From NCBI GenBank assembly GCA_024138025.1, contig JAMXBD010001049.1:372001-436000 (forward strand): 64,000 nt of DNA, written 5' to 3'. This DNA comes from Combretum micranthum. Lineage: Eukaryota > Streptophyta > Magnoliopsida > Myrtales > Combretaceae. Below, in pieces: positions 49,376 to 60,821 of the stretch; the stretch's first letter is position 1, and the number at the start of each line of letters is the position of its first letter. Below the pieces are notes generated by a model. It made no database searches. It was not told the origin of the DNA and was given only the letters and a program-made list of their open reading frames with translations. The position numbers and the translations under genes are program-made.

Positions 49376-49973
49376 AAACTACTTGTTTTGAGGTTACGTA
49401 TCACCAAACCCTGAATGGAGGGCGTAAATCCATTCAACATGTAGTTCCCGGAAAACTATATACCTTGTTTACCCACGTGTATGTTGCATTTCATTTGCTT
49501 ACTTAAATAACTTGTTTGAATTTCATTTCAAGAAGTCATTTATGGAAATAGTTCTCACCAAGCCTATTAGCTTATACCTCTATAGATATCTTTTGCAGTT
49601 CACCTATTTGTGGTTGAGGCCACATGGACCTTGCAGCCAGGTATTTTCCTTTTGGTTAAGGAATTTCTAGATAAAGATTAGTGTTGGATAAGATGTAGAA
49701 ATATTCTTGTAATAGATTTGTGACTAGGGAATTCCCTAAGTTTTGTAAGATCATTTTCATAAACAAATGAATATTATGAATCATCATTTCTTAATTTGTT
49801 ATTATATCTTCTTAAACTTCATAATTCCATGTATAGTCCTCTAAATTTGTGAGAGCATGCCTTACACTTAATATCAAAGCTTCTGAGAATGACTAAGATT
49901 GTCATACTTAAGCTTTAATATTGAGTGTGGTAGACTGTTACATTTAGGATACCCCTTGGAGCGTGACAACATC

Positions 49974-50210
49974 TCTCAATACTCATTGCACATCTTTCAA
50001 CATCCCCTTCCAATAAAAGTGTTGTTTCAACAATTCTAATGTCCTCTTTTCCCTAAAATGTCCAGACAATCCTCCAACATGAGCCTCCTTAACCAATAAC
50101 TCTCTAACTGATCTAGAAGGAATGCATAACTTTCCTCCTTTATAAAGAAATCCGTCCACCATATAACAACCATCAACCACCCTCCACCAGAACATTGTTC
50201 AATAACAGAT
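49974..50210 (-). pseudogene. G1 integrase zinc-binding (H2C2) region, before the B2 break
   Basis: Minus-strand ORF 50195-49983 contains AHVGGLSGHFREKRTLELLK and HFYWKGMLKDVQ, the N-terminal H2C2 zinc-binding helix region of gypsy integrase, with the His pair visible. The frame ends at the ACATC target duplication of B2. The Cys pair and catalytic core continue at 37967 and below. An upstream in-frame stretch (SYAFLLDQLESYWLRRL in another frame) shows one frameshift. Confidence 0.88.
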
Positions 50211-50760
50211 TTCAAATATTCATCATTAACATATTGTTTCTTCATAAATTCAAAATCGAGTAATTTGGATTGAAGAGATGTAATGGGAACATACTTGTGA
50301 GATAACACATCTGCTATAATATTAGTGCTCCCCTTCTTATACTTAATAACATATGTGAAGCTTTCTAAGAATTCCACCCACTTTGCTTGGCATTTAGACA
50401 ATCATTGTTGACTTTTGAAATGCTTCAAAGACTCATGGTTAGTATATATAATAAACTCCTTAGGAAGGAGTTAGTGTTGCCAAGTCATCAATGCTCATAC
50501 CAAGGAATATAACTCTTTATATATAGAGAAATTCAATGAAGCTCCACTTAACTTTTCACTGAAGTAGGCGATAGGATGCCTATCCTGCATCAATACAACT
50601 TTAATCTTGACCCAAAATACATCACGTTCCAATTCAAATGTTTTCTCGAAGTCTAGAAGAGCTAAAACCGGAGCACTAGTCAACCGAGGTTTAATTTCCT
50701 CAAAGCTTTTTTGAGCTCGTTCTCCCCACACAATGGAGACATTCTTCTTCGACAATTCAG
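50045..50760 (-). pseudogene. G1 RNase H region
   Basis: Two minus-strand ORFs carry it: 50755-50495 with FEEIKPRLTSAPVLALLDF, RHPIAYFSEKLSG and SIYKELYSLV (RT-RNase H connection and start of RNase H), and 50401-50036 with KCQAKWVEFLESFTYVIKYK and NIIADVLSHKYV, the end of RNase H. In the catalytic region FELECDASGVGIG-type sequence has become FELERDVFWVKIK. A stop and frame change separate the two parts. Confidence 0.88.
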
Positions 50761-50859
50761 TTAAAGATTGACAATGCTGCTGAATTTCTTAACAAACCCC
50801 TATAAAAGGAAGCTAAGCCATGGAAGCTCCTCACATTAGCTGCTGACTGTAGTGTAGGC

Positions 50860-51510
50860 CAATCCACTATGGCCTTGATCTTCTCTTTATCCACTTTAAA
50901 ACAGCACTAGACACGACAAATCCCAAAAAGATTACCTTAGTTTGACAAAATAAACACTTTTTGTGATTACCATATAGTTTATGATCTCGTAACATAGAAA
51001 ATACATCTCGCAAATGATCAACATGACTATCTAAATCTCGACCGTATACCAATATATCGTCAAAATAAACAACAACAAACCTACCCAAGAAGTCCTTTAA
51101 AACATGATTCATAAGCCGCATGAAGGTGTTAGCGCATTGGTTAAACCAAATGGCATAACCATTCACTCATATAACCCATGGCGTGTCTTAAAAGTGGTCT
51201 TCCATTCATCTCCTGTTCTCATCCTGATTTGGTGGTAGCCACTCTAAGATCAAATTTGGAGAAAATCTAGGCTCCATGTAGCTCATCTAACATGTCATCA
51301 AGTCTAGGGATAGAATACCTGTACTTGATGGTGATCTTGTTAATGACACGACTATCAATATACATACACCATGTACCATCTTTCTTAGGCACTAAGAGTA
51401 CAGGAACAACATAAGGACTAGTGCTTGCTCTAACAAACCCGTAGTCTACTAAGTCATCCACCACTCGCTTTAGCTCCTTAGCCTCTTCAGATTCATGCGA
51501 CAAGCAAGTC
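50860..51510 (-). pseudogene. G1 reverse transcriptase
   Basis: Minus-strand ORF 51503-51267 has the N-terminal fingers block ([51 protein letters not shown]). ORF 51166-50867 has NTFMRLMNHVLKDFLGRFVV and the catalytic YFDD (51056-51067), followed by ILVYGRDLDSHVDHLRDVF and HKKCLFCQ. The two lie in different frames with a decayed segment between them (51170-51265). The catalytic Asp pair is intact, but the frame is not. Confidence 0.92.
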
Positions 51511-51959
51511 TATTTGGTAGAACTGCTCCGGGCTGCAAATCAATAGAATGCTTAATACCCCTCAATGGTGGCAATCCTTTAGGCAATTCTTCAGGAAAGA
51601 TATCAATAAACTCTTCCAATAATCATCTCATAGCAATGGGAACCTGCTTGTGCCCATTAACCTCCAACATATATCTAATATGTAGCAAATACAATGGTTT
51701 TCCCTCTTGAATAACCTACTCAATCTCCTTTTGCCCCACAAATAAAGTCTTCCTTTTTTTGGTAGTATTAATCTACCTCTACACTTTCTATACTTCAGTT
51801 GGTGTCATTAGATTTAGAACAATCTTCCTTCCATCCTTTTGAAATAAGCATGTATGTGTGATACACACATAGGCAAAATATCACAAACGGTCTCATCCCG
51901 AAACTTCCCCCGATACTGAATGGTACTATCACTCGTTCAGTCACATGCAAACTGCCTTG

Positions 51960-52325
51960 CTCACTTAGCTAATGCAGCTTATACGGCTTTGGATGTAGAG
52001 TCATAGCCAATTTCAATTTGTCAACCAAATATGCAGCTATTACATTAGTACAGCTCCCTCCATCTATAATGAGGGCACACAAGTTGCCTTTAACCCTATA
52101 GGAAATATGGAAAAGATTCTCTCTTAGTTCCTTCTCAATGAAAGGAAGTACAGCCATAACCCTTCACAATACATTGATGGATAAGTAATGGTCATCCCCT
52201 TTATCTTCATGCACGTCGGCATCAGCATCCCATAATACTCATCCAACACTATTGAAAAGTCTTCCGTCTCACCTACTTCTTCCTCCTTATCTTCACTCTC
52301 CATCTCCATAGTAGTCATCACTCTT
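51960..52325 (-). pseudogene. G1 aspartic protease region
   Basis: Minus-strand ORF 52157-51969 reads ENLFHISYRVKGNLCALIID, then GGSCTNV and KLALTLHPKPYKL-like sequence. IIDGGSCTNV is the active-site region usual in many plant gypsy proteases (DGGS in place of DSG). Upstream (52321-52124) is an acidic linker, MESEDKEEEVGETEDFS, as expected between gag and protease. Between 51960 and 51510 the frame is too decayed to follow. Confidence 0.85.
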
Positions 52326-53550
52326 CAGTAAGAACATTGAGCTGCCATATGTTCATAACCCAAACATTTAAAACATTTAATCTGGTGGGACTTCCCACCT
52401 AATGATCCACAAAAACTCCTTCTTATTTCCAGGATTATAAATTGTTTTCCCCTTATCAACAAAACCTTTCTCCACCTTTGTATCCACAATAAACACATTC
52501 TTATCAACAGCTTTGCACAACCTCCTTTCTTTACATATCTTCCATCAGAATTATAAGATCTGTTTAAAGAACCATACCTATCAGATGCCACTCTATAAGG
52601 ATTTGAGCATCTTTTTCTTTCCACTTTCACAGCTAATTGAATGGCTTCTTCAAGAGTACTATACCGCTATAATTCAACAATGCAAGTGATCTCGTATTTC
52701 AAACCTGACACAAACTTGACCAATGTCTACTTAGGAGGCTTAGTAACTCCACAACGGATCATCAAGGTCTCAAACTCCTATACATACTAATCAACAGTCT
52801 TCCTACCCTACCTCAATGTCTATAAACACATGAATAACTCATGCCTATAATGTTCTAGAACAAATCGACGTCTCAAGACTCGCTTCATCTCCTGCCATGT
52901 GCGAATCTGTGCCTCTCCATCCCTCCTTCGATTGGCAACAATGTCTTTCCACCATAAAGCAACATGTCTTGTAAATTCTATAGCGGCTAATCAAACCTGG
53001 GAGTGGTCATTAATCTCATAACATTCAAACAACCCTTCGACCTTATCCTCCCAATCAAGATAATCATCAATAGATCTTCCACAGTAAAGGATGGCATATG
53101 CATCTTCACATACTTTAATTCTCTAGGTTGTTGGAACTCATCATTAATATCATATTCTTCATCAAAATTATCTCCTCTTCTTCATGGTAATCATAATCAT
53201 GCTTTCATATCGTCTACCTCGAATCTCTCCTCCTATTCCTTCCCTTTCTAACATTATGAACAACACTTAGAGGTGTCGCCTGAGGATTGTTCATCGGTGG
53301 TGGTGCTTGGGGATTATTCATCGATGTTGATTCAAAGCCATCTGATTCATATGTGTTGCCATGTTAGTAACAATGGTGGTCAGATCTTGCAATTGTTCTT
53401 CCAACGATCTTCGACCACCTATAGCATGACGTTCTTGATTCCTACTAACCTGGCTATTTCCTTCATTTCCACTGGTAGCATTCACATATTATTCGACATG
53501 ACTGTTCGTCTTCCTCAAACCCACAACAATAAAAACAACAGAAACCCTAA
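52325..53550 (-). pseudogene. G1 gag with CCHC zinc knuckle
   Basis: From the 5' end on the minus strand: a coiled-coil-like stretch (RRSLEEQLQDLTTIVTNMAT, near 53420-53360), the retrotransposon gag core (ALWWKDIVANRRRDGEAQIR and WQEMKRVLRRRFV, near 52960-52870), then a basic region and a zinc knuckle. The knuckle, CFKCLGYEHMAAQC (C-x2-C-x4-H-x4-C), lies at the end of ORF 52630-52325, about 52331-52375. It packages element RNA in active relatives. Several stops and frameshifts are present. Confidence 0.88.
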
Positions 53551-53557
53551 TTCGAAA

Positions 53558-53577
53558 ACTAAGGCGCTGATATAAAA
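53558..53577 (-). other. G1 primer binding site
   Basis: On the minus strand TATCAGCGCCTTAG follows the 5' LTR after a short A/T gap. It resembles the initiator tRNA-Met site (TGGTATCAGAGCC) with a few changes, in the expected position. Confidence 0.6.
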
Positions 53578-53580
53578 AGA

Positions 53581-54416
53581 TGATATGCCTATGACATGGA
53601 ATTCACAAGCAAATCGATCTTAAAAACACGAATCCACAATTACTAATCAATTTCACAATCAAAGAACAAATAATAAAATAATCCTTAGACTCTTACTGGA
53701 TATAACGCACTAGCAAAAGAATAGTCCTACCTAATGTCGTTGATATTATGCACAACGACACCAAGCCATCACTTGCCACAATCCAAAGATTGATAAGATT
53801 ATAAGATTTGAGAAAATACTCAAACTTGATATGTCAAAAGTGTAAAAAATCTCCTCGTTTCATATGAACAAAAGTCCTTATAAACTAAAGCTAAGGAAAA
53901 CCAAAAGACAAAATCAAAATAATAGTTTCGCAAAACAAACGCTGGCAACTTGGTCTTGTATGCCGACGGTGTAGAAGTCGGTGTTAGAAAATATGCATTT
54001 TGTATGCTTCTAATACTAATTGTATGATGGTACTTTAGTGTGATACGCCGCGGTGTAGAAGACAAAGCTAGTGGTATAGAAGCCGCCCTTAAGAATTCTG
54101 AATCTATGATGCTTCAAAGCTGGTTGAATGCTAATAGTGTTTCCCACAATGCGAGTGGTGTAGAATCAAGCTCAGCGGTGTTGAGCCAGTGTAAATCTCC
54201 AGTAATAGATTTGTCAAAGATTCTATTGCTTCCTTTGACAACATGCCAATATTCTTTATATTGAACTAAAAGTCTAATTGGAACTGATATACTTGAATGC
54301 TCCGATCTTCATTCGATTCTAAGTGACCACTCAATACTCTTGAAGTGGGATTTTGCAAACCTTTAGCTCGAGCACAAGTAATTGGTCCTGTAGCTGCAAT
54401 AGCTTGATTCCCATCA
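53581..54416 (-). repeat. G1 5' LTR (uninterrupted)
   Basis: 836 bp, matching the left LTR pieces (295 + 539 bp). It shows the empty LARD site, AAAAG-TCCTT-ATAAA (53871-53884). It holds the GC-rich module (53938-54200). Minus-strand ORF 54523-54266 enters from outside and reads GNQAIAATGPITCARAKGLQ and NPTSRVLSGHLESNEDRS, the LTR copy of the polyprotein tail. Confidence 0.93.
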
Positions 54417-54421
54417 TTAAG

Positions 54422-54536
54422 GCTTAATCTTAAAAGCCCTACGCATGATATTGGTAAATTAGGTACCATATACATATGCTGCTTTCTTAGATAGCCCTGA
54501 ATATTTAAATAATACTCATCCATCTAGCCCAATATT
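54422..54536. other. Short spacer between G1 and C3
   Basis: About 115 bases of pre-existing sequence. Nothing recognised beyond serving as target for both neighbours. Confidence 0.5.
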
Positions 54537-55306
54537 GCTATTATAATGCCCTAGAATTTCATCAAGGTATGTATAATGTTGTATAATATGCTGAAGTTAT
54601 CCTAAAAGATTTTTTATGTCGAAAAATTGCTAGCCAATTTTAGATTCTAAAATCATTTAATCATATTATGGAGACAATTGGATTTAGCTGTGATAAAACA
54701 TGTTTAACAAAGACATTTCTTATACTACTCACATGAGTAGATGACCTTCATGAAAACGAAACCACATACTATTCATTTCTTGAGTAGTTTAAACTTTAAA
54801 ACAAAATCATACCATCAAGTATCTCGTATACCTTTCATGATGATAATACAAATTTTTAAAACTTTAAATTACAAAACATGGGCTCAATAATCAAACTCTT
54901 AGAGAAAATACAAGTTCAAAAGATAATCCAACTCTTTATACAAAACAAATCAAAATAAAATTCAACGATCTTATCTAGATTTGCTCCTTATCAAAATTCC
55001 CAAAGTTGCCCAAAACCCTTAACATCATCGTCAAATCAACACCTGAAAAAAAAAAAAACAAATGAGCCAAACCCTTAGAGAAAATACAAGTCTGTATACT
55101 TATATCCTATATCTAACAAAAAAAGTAAAATAACTTCATCTAGTGTTCACATTCGTTACGCATCTTTACTCATTTTAGTCCATAATATAATATGGCTCAG
55201 CTGGTCCCATAAATGTTAGCCATACTATATTACATCCCTCCAATCCTAAGTAGATGTTATTCCGATATCATTTACTCCATTGGCTACCCGTTGAGCCACC
55301 TATGAA

Positions 55307-55343
55307 ATGTCATTGCATTATGACATACTATTGCATTATGGTA
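55307..55343 (-). repeat. Two remaining stem-loops of the C3 array
   Basis: ATGTCAT-TGCATT-ATGACAT (55307-55326) is perfect with 7-bp arms. TACTAT-TGCATT-ATGGTA (55326-55343) has one mismatched pair from a C-to-T change. Both loops changed together from TGCATC to TGCATT. The order differs from C1/C2, so the array has been rearranged or reduced. Confidence 0.82.
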
Positions 55344-57039
55344 AAAGGTAGCCTAAGTGCCTAACTACCGTGCCTGGCTTCGAAAAGGTTATTGCTGCTT
55401 GAATCAGATTAAATGACATAAGTAAAAGAATCGCTCAATTATTAGGTCGTTTTTAAGTTTTAATTCATTTAAGGTGTCATTCTTAGCATACAACATGCAA
55501 GTTACTACGTACCTTTTATAAAGTCCGTGCCTTAAATAAATAAAAGATAGGCTAAGGAAAACAAATATCTGTTTATGAAATTAAACTTATATAAGAAACT
55601 TAATTAATTATCAATTTACATCAAACTTATATTAAAACCTATTTGATTAGACACTGTGTAGGAGCCAGCTATGTCTATGAAAATCACCATGCCAAAATAC
55701 AGACAGTTTTTTATTGTCCGTCAAATTATTTCTTTTCCATTGTTCATGTCACATCCCCATGGGTACCGTAGTTGTAACAATACACCATGTAACTAACTAA
55801 GGCCTCCAGAAGGTTACATAAGTACTGTATAACTAACATATCGTATGGAGTAGAAAAATAAAATAGGATTGATGGTTGATTAGAACAACAAAGATATTGC
55901 ATATCTATAAGCCATAAGCAAAGATAATATACAAGTCTAGGTCATCACATAATTATTACATCTTTGGTCTTTATAGGCTTCACTAGGACAATACAAAAAC
56001 TTAAAAGGAATACAAACCATAACTTGTATTATTACAAACATTATACTCTAAATCTCTATTACAAAACAAGGTCTTCCTTTTAAACATGGATACATATGTC
56101 TTATTTCTATCCTAACTTCCACACTTGGTCTTAGTCTCAGTTCTCTTGCTTATATTTCTATAAAACAACAGTCTAAAAGAGTGTGAGCATAAAAAGCTCA
56201 ATGAAAACAGAATCATGAAATAGTTTATTAGTATCAAACAAGTTTAGTTAACAATCATATGCAATGCATCCACCAAACATATGTAACAAACATGGTTGTA
56301 TAACTGGGATCCAAATCTATGAGAATTTATGTCCTTCTTGGAGGTTGAAGGATCAGTTAAGTAATTCATGCCTATTAGAATCCTAAAACTAAAGAAAGAG
56401 AACTCTTTCAATCTCATTTACTATTTATAAATAGATATAATATATACTCTCTACTTCTCTTAGAACTTGAGAATTCTCACTAAGTATTAACACTATAAAG
56501 CCTACTCCAATACAAGAGGCCTCCTTCAAAGCTTACTTAATTCTTGTGAAGCTAACAACCCTATGGCAATCTTAACTAGATCCACTGGACTTAACAAACA
56601 TTACCACATAATTGAAATGTTAATATGTAACATGGATACCATACTAATGCAATTATGATGTCATGGAATGCATGTCAGTTTAAGTTTAAGAGTCTAGTAA
56701 GCTTTATTCCATCATTTCAAACTACACACTTATTTTCAAGCAAGCAGTTGTCACTTTGAACATTAAGATTTTGATTCATTCATAAAACACATAGCATATA
56801 AGATTTCCAAACTCCATGCATTTGATCCATTTTGATTGTGCTTATATTATATTCCACTATTATATAATCATAGATAAAGTGAAAAGACTCAAGTTACTCA
56901 TCGTTACATATGGCCTCAATCATCGTAATAATCACTCAAGAAATCTGGCTCTTGATATAGGGCTCCTATAAGATAAAGAACTTGTATTACTAACTATATA
57001 ACAAAGTAAGGAAGGATTAAACAAGATTTTAGAGCTATA

Positions 57040-57335
57040 TGAGACAAAAACACAAACCCAAGGCCATACACCCATGGCCATGCCTCGTATCAGTGGGCAT
57101 ACGGAGTAAGCTAAGGCATAGAGACCACCATGCCCTATACCATACCTCGTATGGACGGTATTAACAACAAGGCACATAAGCCACCATGCCCCCTACTATG
57201 CCCTATATGAAGGGGTGTATCAACTCAGGTGTGGATATAAGGGCTATCGTGCCCCTTGCCACATCCCATATGGTGGGGCATCTCTACCCAGATGTACCCA
57301 AAGAATGCACTGTGCCCTCTACCATACCCTATGCT
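57040..57335. repeat. GC-rich imperfect repeats with inverted CATACC/GGTATG cores in element E
   Basis: Four or five degenerate units of about 60 bp, each with a short inverted repeat: ACCATACCTCGTATGGACGG, CCCCCTACTATGCCCTATAT...GGGG, CCACATCCCATATGGTGGGG. Placed like the GC-rich modules of family C, between the donor and the middle of the element. Confidence 0.6.
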
Positions 57336-57806
57336 CATCCAATAGTGAAACACACTTCTATACATCATAATTTTACACATTTCAAACAACCTAAAAAACT
57401 TTTGGTATCATAAAAAACACTCTAACATCCATATACAAAACTCATTTTCACCTCTCACTCCTTCATATTTTCCAACAATTAGCCACTTTCTACATTAACT
57501 CAACTAACCAACCATAAACCATAACATCTATGATTTAAAACTTTATACCATAATTTCATAACTTCCTTTCATATAACTAACAATAAAAAACTCATAACAA
57601 TCCTATTTGTACCATCAACCAACAAGGACTCTTAACTTACACATACTTATAAAATAAAAAACAACAAAGGAAAAGCAAAAGTTAGCTTACTTACTTGTAT
57701 CTTGGCTTGATAATAGAAATTTAGCTTGAATCTTTTGATGATTTAAGAAAAGAAATGTTTGGCCAAAAAAAAAAAAAAAAGAAGAGAAATGGAAGAAGAA
57801 TGTGGA

Positions 57807-57827
57807 GTGTGTGTGTGTGTGTGTGTG
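57807..57827. repeat. (TG)n microsatellite
   Basis: About ten uninterrupted TG dinucleotides in the leader region of element E. Confidence 0.9.
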
Positions 57828-58924
57828 CAAAGCATCGATTTGGAGACGGAAAAAGAGGAGTGAATTTCTACCTTTGAAGTCGATAAAAATCCTTATATAT
57901 ATAAAGCAAAATTTTGAATTTTAAGGAATTTGAAAATTATTGAGTGTGTGGTGTTGCACAATAGTTATAGTGGGCTAAGGGACTTAAATTTTTGCAGAAA
58001 TTAGCTTAGTTTAAAACACAAATAATCCTCTATTCATCTTATGTATTGAAATAATCGATTTCTTGAAATCAATATAATGTTTAGAAAATTTTAGTTTATA
58101 CATTCAATGTAATTAGATAATTTCTTATAAGACTCCATATTGAAATTCTTGATAATTTAGAAGTTAAGTTTATGAAATTCAAATTTCTAAAAGAATTTGA
58201 AAACATAATTTAGTTGACAACAACTTGAAATAACTCAATTGAAAATTTTGAATTTCTATTCCTACTAGATCTATTTTACAAAAGCTATTATACTTGGATT
58301 TGTTTAAAATTCCATACATTCTAACACTCATATTCAAAATATATAAATTTTAAATTCTATTTTCTAAGTTTTATTTATGGAAAGACTTGGGGATTATAGT
58401 TTATACACTTTTATTATAAAGACATTATCATATTGTTCACCTTTAACATAATCATTTTCTAGCAAGCATACATTTGAAACAACATATTCCTTATATTAAT
58501 CATGGTTTAGCCTAGCATATTAATCTAAGCCCACTACAAGTTATTAAGCCTATTTTAACTTAACTTAGTAAAGTTTATTAGAATTAATCATTGACTCTAG
58601 TTACTAAGTTATATTAAGTTATTTCACTATATATATGTGTATATATATATCTTATATGATCTTAATTAGTCTAGTTCATTTTAGCTTACTAATGTTCTTT
58701 GAATTAAAGTGATCTTAAGTTTATTAAGCAAGTCCATTTCATACCCAACACTATGTTGAATCTAATTTGTTATTAAGCCTATTAATTCATTTAACTCATT
58801 TCTATTATGTATCATATTGTTTATCCTTTATCTATTTAGTCTCATCTAGATCATTTTATCTTTCTTCTTTCTTTTTCTTCTTTTTCTTTTTTAACAAAAC
58901 AGGGCAAAACAAAGGGATTAGATC

Positions 58925-59066
58925 AAGCATGCCTGTGATGAAGGATGGGAAGGCAAACATGGGCGTCATGGGTTGAATCATGCCCGTGATTGTCAAAAAT
59001 TGTCTAACTTGAGCCTACCAAGGTCTTTATTATGCCCGTGATTAAGCAAACTCTGAATACTTGAGG
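58925..59066 (-). repeat. Moderately GC-rich ATGCCCGTGAT module of C3
   Basis: Repeats of ATGCCTGTGATGAAGG, ATGCCCGTGATTGTC and ATGCCCGTGATTAAGC, with two copies of GAGCCTACCAAGG or GAGGCTACCAAG. It occupies the position of the GCCGGC module in C1/C2. The second CTACCAAG served as the hAT MITE target. Confidence 0.65.
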
Positions 59067-59074
59067 CTACCAAG

Positions 59075-59640
59075 TAGGGGTGCAAACAAGCTGGGCTTTT
59101 GCAAGCTCGGGCTCGGCTCATTTATTTTTAACGGGTTTGAGCCGAGCCGGGCTTTTAATGAGCTTGGAATACATAAGCTCGGGCCCGAGCCCGTTAAGCT
59201 TTTTCAAGCTCGAGCTTGGCTCGTTTAGGCTCGTTTAGCTAAATGAACTGAGCTCGAGCTTGGGCTCGTTTCATTGAACAAGCTTGAGCTCGGCTCGTTT
59301 AACTTATATAATTATTTTTAATTATATTTATAATATTAAATTAATATATATTAATAATATAATATAATATTATATATATATATTAAACAAGCCCGTTCAC
59401 AAGCTTATCTCGTGAGCTCTTTACAAGCCTGTTCATGAGCTTTGTTCTTGAGCCCATAACGAGCCTGTCGTGAGCCAGCTCGCGAGCTTGAGGACAAGCT
59501 CAGGCTTAGCTCGTTTAGCTAAACGAGCTTGAGATGGAGCTTGAGTTCGGCTCATTTAGCTAAATGAACCGAGCCGAGCCGGGCCTGAAATGAGCCGAGC
59601 TCGAGTAGCTCACGAATAGCTTGGCTCGTTTGCAGCCCTT
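59075..59640. mobile_element. hAT-type MITE rich in GAGCTCG/CGAGC motifs
   Basis: 566 bp with terminal inverted repeats TAGGGGTGCAAAC and GTTTGCAGCCCTT (two mismatches), flanked by 8-bp duplications CTACCAAG (59067-59074) and CTACCTAG (59641-59648), one mismatch. The subterminal regions are dense in GAGCTCG, GGCTCGTTTAGC and GAGCCGAGCC, joined by an AT-only centre (59300-59385). The TAGGGGTGCAAACGAGC type is widespread in angiosperms. No transposase, so it would have moved in trans. Confidence 0.88.
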
Positions 59641-60821
59641 CTACCTAGTGCTTGATCGCGCTCATTATTAAGACACAACACCAATAATTCACGTTTTTCA
59701 TTTGTTTGTTCTTCAAACTTTCACTTATTTAACTACATGTTTCTCATCTTTATCACATCAAAACATATCATAAGTAGAATACGAGCTCATATACATTTCA
59801 TCTAATATTCCCAATCATATTTCTGCTTCATTTTTCATCAAATTATTTCATTAAGTTTCTAACCTATACATGAATATGCATAACCTAAGTCTTAACTTAT
59901 ATGTTCATATATCTCTTATTTATAAATTTTATCATAAACATAACTTATATTTAGTTTTAGTTCATCATATACATGCATAAATAACCATCAAAATAAAGAA
60001 AAACAACTAACTTACTTGTTTGGAAAATCTAAGTTACTCGATCTTCGTGTTTCGTTGTTGAAGTTACCCTAAGCTTGTTTTCCATCTCCTATATTATTTC
60101 TAACTTAATTTCTTCTACGATCTCCTTGAAATCGACACTAAATATTGATTTGTTGAAAGGAAAAAGAAGAGGCAAGAAGAAGAAGGAGAAACCATAAAGA
60201 AGAAAGAAAGAAAATGAAGAAAACTAAAAAAGAAGAATGAAAAGGAGGGTCAGTGGTGAAAAGGAAAATAGGGAGAAAAAGGATAATAATTAAAAGGTAT
60301 TTTTAGGTAAAGGTATTAGATTTAAACTTTTATGATAATTATCTTAAATATTGAAAATAATTTGAGAATCTATTTAATAGAAATTAATATCTTGAACGAG
60401 AAATCTTGTTTTGAAATTTAGTTTGATAAAATTGATATTCAGGTTGAGGTTTGGTATTAAAAACTGATATTTTTAAATAAACAGTTGAGCTCAAAATTCA
60501 TGAAGATTAAAAGATTAGGATATTGACTAAAATAGCTAAATTTGAGCCTTTTAAAATTAGGGTAATTGAACTTAAGAAATTTTGTTCACTTGAAATTTAA
60601 AAGGAAGGGTATTTAAAATTGATACTTGAAATTAGTTACGAGAGTAAATAAAAAATTTGATAGGAATATTTAAAGTCTCAAATTTTAATTTAATCTATTT
60701 ACTAATTTGATTATGTCAAGTTATCTAACCATATTCTATTATTTACTTGTTTTTATTTATTTGAACTATTTAAATTCAATTTCTAACTTAGTTAGATGAG
60801 AATTTAAGGTGTTTCAACTAT

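Larger units (their letters stand above)
37968..49968 (+). mobile_element. Element B2: solo-LTR-like element in G1 integrase, split by B3 and A2
   Basis: It starts TATAAACCTCCGAAG (terminal TG decayed to TA) and ends CTTGGAGCGTGACA, flanked by exact ACATC (37963-37967, 49969-49973). Pieces 37968-38140, 41568-43897 and 48971-49968 join to about 3.5 kb, the same as B1, and match it throughout: upstream block, CTATAAATA (42101), donor (42290/42291), AT-rich body, tandem GCTTGGCGG repeats, acceptor TTTTGCAG (49591-49598), terminal block. No coding capacity. Confidence 0.88.
26252..54416 (-). mobile_element. Gypsy element G1 with both LTRs, carrying two large nested insertions
   Basis: Both LTRs start TGATATGC and end CCCATCA on the plus strand, and the element is flanked by exact TTAAG (26247-26251, 54417-54421). 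Reading the minus strand: 5' LTR (53581-54416), primer binding site, gag, protease, RT, RNase H, integrase, 3' LTR. The domain order RT before integrase makes it Ty3/gypsy. The 3' LTR is split by a LARD (26547-36648) and the integrase by B2 (37968-49968). Without these it is about 6.06 kb, near the usual size. Every domain carries stops or frameshifts. The lineage is unresolved; I see no chromodomain, but the C-terminus is badly decayed. Confidence 0.93.
55747..58673 (-). mobile_element. Element E: solo-LTR-like element inside C3
   Basis: The plus-strand left end TGTCACATCCCCATGGGTAC is the terminal block of the A/B/D type. The right end is placed at TTAGTCTA (58673), before a GTTCA that matches 55742-55746; removing it gives C3 the same length as C2. 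The expected terminal CA is missing, so the right end is less certain. Inside, on the minus strand: hairpin TGAGC/GCTCA (56184-56200), the conserved block near 56320 (GAGAATTTATGTCC on plus), GC-rich repeats (57040-57335), donor CAAGTAAGTAAG (near 57695), and TATA TTTATATATATAAGG (57892-57905). No coding capacity. Confidence 0.62.
54542..60816 (-). mobile_element. Element C3: third family C copy, split by E and a hAT MITE
   Basis: The plus-strand left end TATAATGCCCTAGAA corresponds to C2's TGTAAAGACCCG (TG decayed to TA). The right end AATTTAAGGTGTTTCA corresponds to C2's AATTTAGGTCATTTCA. Flanks GCTAT (54537-54541) and ACTAT (60817-60821) match at four of five bases. Without E and the MITE it is about 2.77 kb, against 2.78 kb for C2. 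Shared features: terminal block, two stem-loops (55307-55343), a GC-rich module (58925-59066), a donor-like CAAGTAAGT (near 60013, minus strand) and a purine-rich leader (60170-60290). More diverged than C1 and C2. Confidence 0.75.
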
